From: Rhodobacter sp.
GTDB lineage: Bacteria > Pseudomonadota > Alphaproteobacteria > Rhodobacterales > Rhodobacteraceae
Reading direction: 5' to 3'
Length of the DNA stretch: 35,018 nucleotides
Assembly: GCA_003536295.1 (NCBI GenBank)
Contig: DPZQ01000102.1
Coordinates: 3,004-38,021, forward strand
In this document: positions 23,798 to 31,200 of the stretch, piece after piece
How the letters are laid out: every line of letters starts with the position of its first letter
Numbering within the stretch: position 1 is the stretch's first letter
Program-made: the position numbers and the translations under genes
The notes under the pieces: model-generated
What the model was told of the DNA's origin: nothing
Seen by the model: the letters and a program-made list of their open reading frames with translations, nothing else
Databases searched by the model: none

Positions 23798-24876
23798 GTG
23801 TGACCCGCGATCTGGTTCTTGAGCAGCTTAAAACCGTTCTAAACCCCCTCAATGGCAAAGATATCGTCTCGGCGGGTATGGTCAAAGCCCTGACCGTTGA
23901 CGAGGGCGTTGTACGCTTTGTTTTAGAAATTGATCCCGCCCGCGCTAAAGCGATGGAAGCTGCCCGCGCAGAAGCAGAAACTAAAATCAAAGCTTTGGGC
24001 GCTACCAGCGTCTCTATCGTTATGACCGCCCATGCCGCTGCTCCACCACCGCCTGACCTAAAAGGGGGGGGGCATGGCCATGCGCATGGTGCTGCGAAAG
24101 CCACAGGCCCTGAAAAAATACCAGGTGTTGATCGCATTATTGCAATTGCCTCCGGCAAAGGCGGGGTTGGTAAATCAACAGTAGCAGCTAATTTGGCCAC
24201 TGCCCTTGCCGCAGAAGGTCGACGGGTGGGTTTACTTGACGCTGATGTTTATGGACCTTCGCAACATAGAATGCTGGGTATCACCGGGCGTCCTGCCTCG
24301 CCTGACGGCAAAACCATTTTGCCTTTGCGCAACCATGGCGTAACTTTGATGTCTCTAGGTCTGATGACGCAAGAAGATGAAGCCGTTGTCTGGCGTGGAC
24401 CCATGTTGATGGGGGCCTTGCAGCAGATGTTGTTTCAAGTGCAATGGGGCGCTTTGGATATCCTGATCGTTGATTTGCCACCTGGAACGGGTGACGTGCA
24501 AATGACCCTAACCCAAAAGGCGCAGGTTGATGGCGCGATCATCGTGTCAACACCGCAGGATATTGCATTGCTAGATGCCCGTAAAGGCATTGATATGTTT
24601 AACAAGATGAACACACCGATAATTGGCTTGATAGAAAATATGTCGACTCATATTTGTTCAAATTGCGGCCATATTGAACACATTTTCGGCCATGGCGGCG
24701 TCACAAAAGAAGCCAAAAAGCTAGGTGCGCCTTTGTTGGCCGAAATACCGCTGCATATCGATATCCGCACGACCTCGGACGGCGGAGCGCCTATCGTTGT
24801 GTCTCGCTCAAATTCCGAGCAGGCGGAGATTTTTCGAACACTGGCGCGTCATTTGATTGCAACAGGACAAGCATGA
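23794..24876 (+). CDS. mrp: Mrp/ApbC-family Fe-S cluster carrier ATPase
   Basis: This 360-residue P-loop ATPase transfers iron-sulfur clusters to target proteins. An N-terminal DUF59/MIP18-like domain (residues 1-80) is followed by a linker with prolines and a Gly/His-rich run (GGGHGHAHG, about 90-100). The deviant Walker A is GKGGVGKST (about 123-131), followed by VGLLDADVYGPSQ, and DLPPGTGD is the later nucleotide-binding block. The cluster-binding pair is Cys-x-x-Cys in HICSNCGH. Given the cluster-rich dehydrogenases around it, they are likely clients. The glycine codons at 24064-24072 form a G9 tract. ATGA overlaps join it to its neighbours on both sides. Confidence 0.93.
   Translation: MSVTRDLVLEQLKTVLNPLNGKDIVSAGMVKALTVDEGVVRFVLEIDPARAKAMEAARAEAETKIKALGATSVSIVMTAHAAAPPPPDLKGGGHGHAHGAAKATGPEKIPGVDRIIAIASGKGGVGKSTVAANLATALAAEGRRVGLLDADVYGPSQHRMLGITGRPASPDGKTILPLRNHGVTLMSLGLMTQEDEAVVWRGPMLMGALQQMLFQVQWGALDILIVDLPPGTGDVQMTLTQKAQVDGAIIVSTPQDIALLDARKGIDMFNKMNTPIIGLIENMSTHICSNCGHIEHIFGHGGVTKEAKKLGAPLLAEIPLHIDIRTTSDGGAPIVVSRSNSEQAEIFRTLARHLIATGQA
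24064..24072. repeat. G9 homopolymer inside mrp
   Basis: Nine G residues encode the Gly-Gly-Gly of the linker between the DUF59 and ATPase domains. A one-base change in tract length would separate the first domain from the ATPase. Confidence 0.9.
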
Positions 24877-25598
24877 ACCTAGTTCCACGTTTTCCACCCT
24901 TGCTGCATGGTTTGGCGACGGGCCCAACCAACCCATTTACCGTAGCATGTGATCAAGCCAAAGAAGGGGTTGACGCCGGCCTTCTGACCTGGTCTGTCGG
25001 CTTCGATCGTATGCGTGCAGCTCTTGTATTGGCGCCTGAAACGGCCCTTGAGGTGGCCATGATTGGTTATGGCGCAACCGCAGTTGCGCTGCAAAACGCT
25101 TTGGGCGTTCTGGTCCCACCTGAAACCGCAGTGCATTTGCAATGGGATGGCGGGCTTCGCCTGAATGGTGGCAGCAGTGGGAAATTCTATTTCGCTGCGT
25201 CAACCAGCGACCCAAAGGCCGTTCCCGATTGGTTGGTAATCGGCCTTGAGCTACATCTTGAGCTTCCCATGGACTATGACCCTGCCAAAACCCCTGACCT
25301 TACGGCGCTTTATGCTGAAGGTTGCGGTGATATTGACCCGATTGAACTTTTGGAGTCTTGGGCACGCCACAGCATTTTGTGGATCAATGAAAGCGAAACT
25401 GCTGCTGGGCGTGCCAATGTGCACCGCGAGTTTGCGGGCCTTTTGTGGAAAAAAGGCGAGCAAGTCAGCATCCCTTTTCAGGGCCAAACAATCACAGGCA
25501 CTTTGATGGGGCTTGATGAAAGTTTCGGGGCCTTAATCAAAACTGAACAGGGCCAAACCCACCTTATTTCGCTGACAACCCTAGTTAAAGAGGTCTAG
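24873..25598 (+). CDS. Biotin/lipoate-protein ligase-like protein
   Basis: This 241-residue protein looks like the alphaproteobacterial biotin/lipoate-protein ligase family (BPL/LplA-like fold plus a small C-terminal domain, DUF4444). The core has WDGGLRLNGGSSGKFYFAAS followed by VPDWLVIGLELHLE, which parallels the biotin ligase order WPND, lysine loop, VVIGIGINV. The C-terminal part (GEQVSIPFQGQTITGTLMGL to DESFGALI) resembles the SH3-like domain of BirA. The biotinyl-AMP loop (GRGRxGR) is not visible; the matching region reads LTWSVGFDRMRAALVL. The substrate is therefore uncertain. It overlaps mrp by ATGA and is followed after 2 bases by the DUF6505 gene. Confidence 0.78.
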   Translation: MNLVPRFPPLLHGLATGPTNPFTVACDQAKEGVDAGLLTWSVGFDRMRAALVLAPETALEVAMIGYGATAVALQNALGVLVPPETAVHLQWDGGLRLNGGSSGKFYFAASTSDPKAVPDWLVIGLELHLELPMDYDPAKTPDLTALYAEGCGDIDPIELLESWARHSILWINESETAAGRANVHREFAGLLWKKGEQVSIPFQGQTITGTLMGLDESFGALIKTEQGQTHLISLTTLVKEV

Positions 25599-25600
25599 CC

Positions 25601-26080
25601 ATGTATCTTGCTCGCGCCATTCACTTTGATGAAAGTGACATGAATGTTTTTCATAAGCCCGCCCGTACGGGTGAATGGGCTATTTCAGGTGGTTTTGAAT
25701 TTTCAAATTGGAGCGATGGCGATCTGGTAGGCAAGGCCCGTCAGGCCTTTGCGAATGGTTGGCTGGGAATTGAAACATTTGGCCGTGTCACCTTTGTTGC
25801 CGTGACCAAGGTTGAGCCAACTGAATATCAAGCTTTGCTTGAACATTTGGCCAACCACTTCGTAGAAGTTTATGGCGCCCCCTCAAAAGAGGCCGGCTTG
25901 ACCGTCGCACAAGAAGAGATACAGCATATGGCCGATCTGTGCGACGACCATGACCCCAACACCGTTTTAACAGTGTTGCGTGAATTGTCTGATGTGGGTG
26001 TGAAAGAGCAGTTTCGCTTTATTGAAGCTTCGGCTGCTGATCTTGATCAGTTGGCCATTCACGGCTCGCTTGATGAGTGA
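25601..26080 (+). CDS. DUF6505 family protein
   Basis: This 159-residue protein resembles DUF6505, starting MYLARAIHFDESDMNVF and containing GEWAISGGFEFSNWSDGD and GWLGIETFGRVTFVAV, a mostly strand-forming N-terminal half. The C-terminal half is helical and acidic. I see no catalytic motif. It is the last gene of the Fe-S protein operon and is followed by a hairpin with a T-run. The family name is from memory, and the function is unknown. Confidence 0.73.
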   Translation: MYLARAIHFDESDMNVFHKPARTGEWAISGGFEFSNWSDGDLVGKARQAFANGWLGIETFGRVTFVAVTKVEPTEYQALLEHLANHFVEVYGAPSKEAGLTVAQEEIQHMADLCDDHDPNTVLTVLRELSDVGVKEQFRFIEASAADLDQLAIHGSLDE

Positions 26081-26081
26081 T

Positions 26082-26101
26082 GGCCCTTCAAGGCCGTTTT
26101 T
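26082..26101 (+). terminator. Terminator after the DUF6505 gene
   Basis: GGCC (26082-26085) and GGCC (26092-26095) form a short GC stem over CTTCAA, followed by G and five T residues (26097-26101). The stem is short, so confidence is moderate. The convergent tupA gene ends 16 bases further on. Confidence 0.55.
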
Positions 26102-26117
26102 CACTCCAATCGACAGA

Positions 26118-26918
26118 TTATTTAGGTTGCGCGTTAAAGACAAACAGCTTTTTCCCGTCGATCTGATAGCCTTCGATTAATGCTTTGGCTCGTGGGCTGA
26201 CCAGCCACGCCTCCAACCGCTTAGCGGCTGCAACATTCATATGGGCGTGTTTTTCAGGATTGACGGGAATATAGGCATATTGGTTGAATAACAGCGGATC
26301 ACCTTCAAAAACGATTGCAAGATCTTGTTTGTTGCCAAAGTTCAGCCAGCTGGCGCGGTCTGCCAAAATATAAGCATTCATGCCGGCGGCGGTGTTCAAA
26401 GCAGCGCCCATCCCTTGGCCGACTGACTTATACCAGTCACCTTCGGGAGTGATATGGGATTTTTTCCAAAGGTTCAGCTCCACCTTATGAGTACCGCTAT
26501 CGTCGCCACGGCTGACAAAATCGGCTTTGCTTTGCGCGATTTTGTCAAAGGCTTCCACCGTTAGGGCTGATGATTTGGCTTGGGCTGGGTCGACGCTTGG
26601 GCCGATGATAATGAAATCATTATACATAATTTCGCGGCGATGGGTACCAAAGCCTTGGTCTATGAACTTATCTTCTGCGGGGCGTGAGTGCACCAAAATT
26701 GCGTCTACGTCGCCTTGCTCTCCCAATTTGATTGCTTGGCCAGTGCCCACGATCAAAAGCTGTACATTCAGATCAATATCGGCCTGAATTTCTGGTAAAA
26801 GCACTTCCGCCAAGCCCGAGTTGGCGAATGAGGTTGTCACGGCCATTTTAAAATCTTCGGCAATTGATGCCAATGGTGCACAGGTCAAAACGGCGGCTAA
26901 AACCGCTTTTTTTATCAT
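26118..26918 (-). CDS. tupA: Tungstate ABC transporter, substrate-binding protein
   Basis: This 266-residue periplasmic binding protein has a signal peptide (MIKKAVLAAVLTCAPLASIA) and the anion-binding signature VTTSFANSGLAEVLLP, close to the TTTS..SGL motif of TupA. IVGTGQAIKLGEQGDVDAIL and FVSRGDDSGTHKVELNLWKK, shown here in their core forms GTGQAIKLGEQGDVD and SRGDDSGTHKVE, are also typical. It captures tungstate with high affinity for the permease TupB and ATPase TupC. Its ATG overlaps the tupC stop (ATGA). Next to two formate dehydrogenases the natural use is tungstate for their cofactor; molybdate transport cannot be excluded from sequence. Confidence 0.92.
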   Translation of the reverse strand: MIKKAVLAAVLTCAPLASIAEDFKMAVTTSFANSGLAEVLLPEIQADIDLNVQLLIVGTGQAIKLGEQGDVDAILVHSRPAEDKFIDQGFGTHRREIMYNDFIIIGPSVDPAQAKSSALTVEAFDKIAQSKADFVSRGDDSGTHKVELNLWKKSHITPEGDWYKSVGQGMGAALNTAAGMNAYILADRASWLNFGNKQDLAIVFEGDPLLFNQYAYIPVNPEKHAHMNVAAAKRLEAWLVSPRAKALIEGYQIDGKKLFVFNAQPK

Positions 26919-27631
26919 GCCAAGATGCCTCCGTTCAAAAATGTTAAAGCTTCGCTCGTTGCCGGGGTGGTAAAGAATGTAGCGCTGGGGCCTTGGTCAT
27001 GCAAAAGACCGCGATACAAAAATATAACGTCATCGGCCAAGCGGCGGGCTTGGGCGACGTTATGGGTCGACATGATCAGCCTTGTACCATTGGCTTTTTC
27101 ATCCATCAAAATGGCTTCGATGTCTTTGGTGGCGCTGCCGTCTAAATTGGCGCATGGTTCGTCCAAAAACAGCACTTGGGGCTTGCGGACCAGTGCGCGC
27201 GCCAGCGCTAGCTTTTGCTTTTCTCCGCCCGAAATTGCTGTGCCCATTACCCCAAGCAGACCACCCAACCCAATTCTTTCGGCTATCTCTTGCGCGCGAG
27301 CATAAGCTGTGGCTTTCGTGGACCCATCAACAAGTAGCGGATAGGCAATGTTGTCCAAAACGGTGCGGCGCAAAAGAATAGGCGTTTGAAAAACAAAAGC
27401 CTGAGATTTGCGGGCTGCAAGGGTGGTGCAGGCCCAATATAATCGGCCGGATCTGATATGCTCTAGCCCATGCATAGTTCGTAAAAAAGTGGTTTTGCCG
27501 CTACCGTTGGGCCCAAGTACAACAGTAATGCCGCGCCCCGACAGCTTATAGTCCAGCGGACCCAAAATACGTTTACCCTGTTTGACAACCTGCACTTGCG
27601 ACAGTGTCAGAGGAAGGATCGGGGTTACCAT
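26915..27631 (-). CDS. tupC: Tungstate ABC transporter, ATP-binding protein
   Basis: This 238-residue ATPase energises the tungstate importer. Walker A is GPNGSGKTT, the signature is ISGGEKQKLALARAL, Walker B is VLFLDEPCANLDG and the switch His is in MSTHNVAQARRLADD. It lacks the long C-terminal Mop domain found in ModC. It overlaps the tupB stop by 7 bases and the tupA start by 4, a tight three-gene operon. Confidence 0.92.
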   Translation of the reverse strand: MVTPILPLTLSQVQVVKQGKRILGPLDYKLSGRGITVVLGPNGSGKTTFLRTMHGLEHIRSGRLYWACTTLAARKSQAFVFQTPILLRRTVLDNIAYPLLVDGSTKATAYARAQEIAERIGLGGLLGVMGTAISGGEKQKLALARALVRKPQVLFLDEPCANLDGSATKDIEAILMDEKANGTRLIMSTHNVAQARRLADDVIFLYRGLLHDQGPSATFFTTPATSEALTFLNGGILA

Positions 27632-28329
27632 CGGCTGCCCCTCTCGGTGCGTGAGATATGGTGCATCACCAGATTAACGAGTAATGCACTGGCTATCAGT
27701 ACAAATCCCAATGCTAAAGCCATGGCGAAATTGCCTCGCCCCGTCTCTAGTGAGATGGCAGTGGTTAACACCCGCGTGGCATGTTCGATATTGCCACCCA
27801 CGATCATAATCGCCCCCACCTCGCCTATGGCGCGGCCAAAGCCTGTCAGGCTGGCAGTCATCAGGCCGCGCTTACTGTCCCATATTAAAGTACGGGTGCG
27901 TTGCCAGCGGCTGGTGTTGATTGAAATTAGTAGATCGTGATATTCAGCCCAAAGATCACGTACGACCTGATGAGCAACCGACGCGATGATCGGCGATATA
28001 ATGATGGTTTGGGCGATCACCATGGCTGAGGTTGTGAACAAAAGCCCCAACACCCCTAAGGGTCCCGAGCGCGACAAGATCACATAAACCATCAACCCGA
28101 TGACTACAGGCGGTAAGCCCATCAAGGCGTTCATTACCGCAATGACCAAACGGCGAAATCGAAACCGCGATATGGCTAGCCACGCCCCCAATGGCAGGCC
28201 AATGGCCACAGATAAAAGCGTGGCTGTGAGCGTCACTTTGAACGAGCGAGCGGTGATTTCGATTAAGGTTGGGTCAAGACTGATAATCAGCCTGCCGGCT
28301 TGGGTCAAGCCGGCCCAAATATCATTCAT
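27625..28329 (-). CDS. tupB: Tungstate ABC transporter, permease
   Basis: This 234-residue inner-membrane protein has five to six hydrophobic segments and the permease loop EYHDLLISINTSRWQRTRTL leading to LTGFGRAIGEVGAIMIVGGN, the EAA-type motif that docks the ATPase (its core being GRAIGEVGAIMIVGGN). This EVGA form is typical of TupB. It is the first gene of the tup operon, with ATG 28329; the 113 bases upstream hold the fdsA terminator hairpin and no clear promoter. Confidence 0.92.
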   Translation of the reverse strand: MNDIWAGLTQAGRLIISLDPTLIEITARSFKVTLTATLLSVAIGLPLGAWLAISRFRFRRLVIAVMNALMGLPPVVIGLMVYVILSRSGPLGVLGLLFTTSAMVIAQTIIISPIIASVAHQVVRDLWAEYHDLLISINTSRWQRTRTLIWDSKRGLMTASLTGFGRAIGEVGAIMIVGGNIEHATRVLTTAISLETGRGNFAMALALGFVLIASALLVNLVMHHISRTERGSRW

Positions 28330-28406
28330 AAATTTGCGCCATGTTGCTGTTTTTAAATGCTTAAGGGTAATGGCCCGTAATCACAAGTCTGAAGTAGAGC
28401 ATGGAG

Positions 28407-28438
28407 TTTTGGCGCCCAATGGTGGGAGGGCGCCAAAA
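28407..28438 (-). terminator. Hairpin between the NAD-formate dehydrogenase and tup operons
   Basis: TTTTGGCGCCC (28407-28417) and GGGCGCCAAAA (28428-28438) form a perfect 11-bp stem over a 10-base loop just past the alpha-subunit stop. There is no T-run beyond the stem on the minus strand, only the terminal A/T pairs, so it may attenuate rather than end transcription into tupB. Confidence 0.6.
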
Positions 28439-28442
28439 GCTT

Positions 28443-31199
28443 TTAGGCGGCTGACATTTTTACCGCCGCAAATTTAAACTCAGGAATTTTTCCAAATGGA
28501 TCAACGGCAGAGTTGGTTAGAATATTTGCTGCAGCTTCGACATAGGCAAATGGCACAAAGACCATATCTTTGGCTACGCTGCGATCTGGCCGTGCCAACA
28601 TCACAATCGAGCCGCGCCGAGTTTCAAGCCGCACCATACCGCCCAGCTCAACCCCCAATTCGCGCAACGTTTCCGGATGGACCGAGCAGTTGGCCTCCGG
28701 TTCGATGCTGTCTAGCACTATCGAGCGGCGCGTCATAGAGCCGGTGTGCCAATGCTCAAGCTGACGGCCCGTGGTTACGATCATTGGGTATTCTGCATCT
28801 GGCAATTCGTCAGGCGAAATAATCGACGCGGGTGTGAATTTGGCACGTTTGTTTGCGCGTGGGAAGCCATCACTAAATACAATGGGTTGGCCTGGATCTT
28901 GTGGGCTTAAGCTTGGGTAAGTGACTGCGTTTTCCACGCTAAGACGATCCCAGGTGATATTGTCGAGTGACTTCATATTCAACTTCATCTCGGCAAAGAT
29001 ATCGGCTGGTGAGTTATAGCTCCAGCCCAGGCCCAAACGATTGGCCAGCTGCGTCGTGATCAACCAATCTTCGCGCGCCTCCCCAGGAGGGGTGACTGCT
29101 GCACGTCCCATTTGTACTTGTCGATTGGTATTGGTTACTGTACCGGATTTTTCATAAAAAGCCGCAGCAGGCAAAATGACATCTGCATAATTGGCAGTCT
29201 CTGTGATGAAAATATCTTGCACGATCAGATGCTCAAGCTTTTCTAGTGCGTGGCGCGCATGGCTAACATCGGGGTCTGACATAGCGGGATTTTCACCCAA
29301 AATATACATGCCCTTGATGCTTCCTTGGTGTACCGCTTCTAAGATTTCTGTCACGGTCAGACCTTTTTGATTTGAAAAGTCTTGCGAACCCCAAACAGTG
29401 GTAAAATTTGAACGGATTTGGTCATCTGTGACGGTTTGATAGTCGGGCAAGAACATCGGAATTAGACCTGCATCTGAGGCTCCTTGTACGTTGTTTTGGC
29501 CCCGTAAAGGATGCAGACCTGCGCCTGGTTTGCCGACATTCCCTGTCATCAAAGCCAAAGAAATTAAGCAACGTGAGTTATCGGTGCCGTGGATATGTTG
29601 GCTAATCCCCATGCCCCAAAAGATCATGCCTGCTTTGGCATTGGCAAATAACCGAGCTACCTCGCGCAAAGTCTGGGCTGGAATACCACAGATTTCTTCC
29701 ATTTTTTCAGGTGAGAAATTGGCCAGATGTGCCTTCTCAGCTTCCCAGTTTTCGGTATATTTATCGATATAATCTTGGTCATAAAGACCTTCCTCGACGA
29801 TGACATGCATGATTGCATTCAGCATCGAAACATCTCCGCCTGGACGAAACTGCAACATATGTTCCGCATGGCGCTTCATTGCAGTGCCGCGCGGATCCAT
29901 GATGATCAGTTTGCCGCCGCGTTTGGTGAATTGTTTGAAGAAGGTTGCAGCAACAGGGTGGTTTTCGGTTGGATTAGCGCCGATCACAATCGCTACGTCA
30001 GAATGTTCAATTTGGTTAAAGGTCGCTGTCACGGCTGCCGAGCCCACATTCTCCATCAAGGCTGCGACAGATGAGGCGTGGCAAAGTCTGGTGCAATGGT
30101 CGACATTATTATGACCAAATCCTTGGCGGATCAGTTTTTGAAAGGTGTAGGCCTCTTCGTTGGTGCATTTGGCCGAACCAAAGCCAGCGATTGTGGCACC
30201 GCCATGTGCTTGCGCTAAGTTGGACATGCCATTGGCCGCAAAATCAAGCGCCTCATCCCATGTGGCTTCGCGGAAATGGGTAAAGGGATTGCCAGGGTCG
30301 ACATTCAGACCTTTGGGTGCATTTTCTTTGCGGATCAAAGGTTTTGTTAAACGGTGTGGGTGGTGGATATAGTCATATCCAAACCGCCCCTTCACGCAAA
30401 GCCGCCCCTCATTTGCAGGCCCATTGATACCTTCGACATAAACGACCTTATTTTCCTTCATGCGCAAGCTGACCTGACATCCAACCCCACAGAATGGGCA
30501 GATGGATTGAACTTCTTTGTCAAAGTCCATCCGATCACCTAACTGGGCACTATCAACGACCGAAGCGGGCATCAACGCGCCTGTGGGGCAGGCTTGCACA
30601 CATTCGCCGCAAGCCACGCAGGTGCTGTCACCCATCGGATCGCCAAAGTCAAAGGTCGGATAGGCGTCGTGCCCGCGCCCTGCCATGCCGATCACATCAT
30701 TAACCTGCACGTCACGGCAAGCCCGCACGCAAAGGCCACATTGGATACAGGCGTCTAAATTGACCCGCATTGCCACATGGCTATCATCAAGCAAGGGAAT
30801 GTGTTCTTTCTTTAGGCTTGGAAAACGACTTTTGGCCACGCCATTTGCTTTAGCCATATCCCAAAGATGGCTGGATTTATCATGGGCTTGGTCTTGGTTT
30901 GGCTGATCTGCAAGCAAAAGCTCCATCACCATTGCGCGCGACTTTATGGCCCGCTCACTAGTGGTTTTGACAACCATACCATTGGTGGCATTACGACAGC
31001 ACGAGGCGGCAAGCGTGCGCTCCCCATCAATCTCAACCACGCAGGCGCGGCAGTTGCCGTCAGGATTATAACCCATTTGGTCTTTGTGGCAAAGATGCGG
31101 GATTTCGGTACCGTTGCGTTTTGCCACGTCCCAAATAGTTTCGCCTTGCGCTGCGGTGACTTCTGTCCCGTCTAGCATGAATTTGATTTGCTCAGTCAT
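28443..31199 (-). CDS. fdsA: NAD-dependent formate dehydrogenase alpha subunit (FDH1/FdsA type)
   Basis: This 918-residue catalytic subunit belongs to the cytosolic NAD-linked formate dehydrogenases. Residues 1-75 form a [2Fe-2S] ferredoxin domain (Cys37, 50, 53, 67). A NuoG-like segment with His/Cys ligands precedes CIQCGLCVRACRDVQ and CVACGECVQACPTGAL, then a proximal [4Fe-4S] site (CPFCGVGC, RLCVKGRFG). The metal ligand Cys is in HCTRLCHASSVAAL, with no selenocysteine. The MGD-binding C-terminal domain carries VTTGRQLEHWHTGSMTRRS. The start at 31199 has GAGG about 7 bases upstream; the longer frame reads through the preceding gene. It lies 1 base after the fusion subunit stop. Size and pairing match the tungsten FDH1 of Methylobacterium. 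Confidence 0.94.
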   Translation of the reverse strand: MTEQIKFMLDGTEVTAAQGETIWDVAKRNGTEIPHLCHKDQMGYNPDGNCRACVVEIDGERTLAASCCRNATNGMVVKTTSERAIKSRAMVMELLLADQPNQDQAHDKSSHLWDMAKANGVAKSRFPSLKKEHIPLLDDSHVAMRVNLDACIQCGLCVRACRDVQVNDVIGMAGRGHDAYPTFDFGDPMGDSTCVACGECVQACPTGALMPASVVDSAQLGDRMDFDKEVQSICPFCGVGCQVSLRMKENKVVYVEGINGPANEGRLCVKGRFGYDYIHHPHRLTKPLIRKENAPKGLNVDPGNPFTHFREATWDEALDFAANGMSNLAQAHGGATIAGFGSAKCTNEEAYTFQKLIRQGFGHNNVDHCTRLCHASSVAALMENVGSAAVTATFNQIEHSDVAIVIGANPTENHPVAATFFKQFTKRGGKLIIMDPRGTAMKRHAEHMLQFRPGGDVSMLNAIMHVIVEEGLYDQDYIDKYTENWEAEKAHLANFSPEKMEEICGIPAQTLREVARLFANAKAGMIFWGMGISQHIHGTDNSRCLISLALMTGNVGKPGAGLHPLRGQNNVQGASDAGLIPMFLPDYQTVTDDQIRSNFTTVWGSQDFSNQKGLTVTEILEAVHQGSIKGMYILGENPAMSDPDVSHARHALEKLEHLIVQDIFITETANYADVILPAAAFYEKSGTVTNTNRQVQMGRAAVTPPGEAREDWLITTQLANRLGLGWSYNSPADIFAEMKLNMKSLDNITWDRLSVENAVTYPSLSPQDPGQPIVFSDGFPRANKRAKFTPASIISPDELPDAEYPMIVTTGRQLEHWHTGSMTRRSIVLDSIEPEANCSVHPETLRELGVELGGMVRLETRRGSIVMLARPDRSVAKDMVFVPFAYVEAAANILTNSAVDPFGKIPEFKFAAVKMSAA

Positions 31200-31200
31200 A

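Noticed and set aside
28330..28442. Molybdenum/tungsten cofactor riboswitch before tupB
   Set aside because: The only strong structure is an 11-bp terminator-like hairpin. A CCTCCCACC in its loop region looks superficially similar to the riboswitch, but the multi-helix core is absent.
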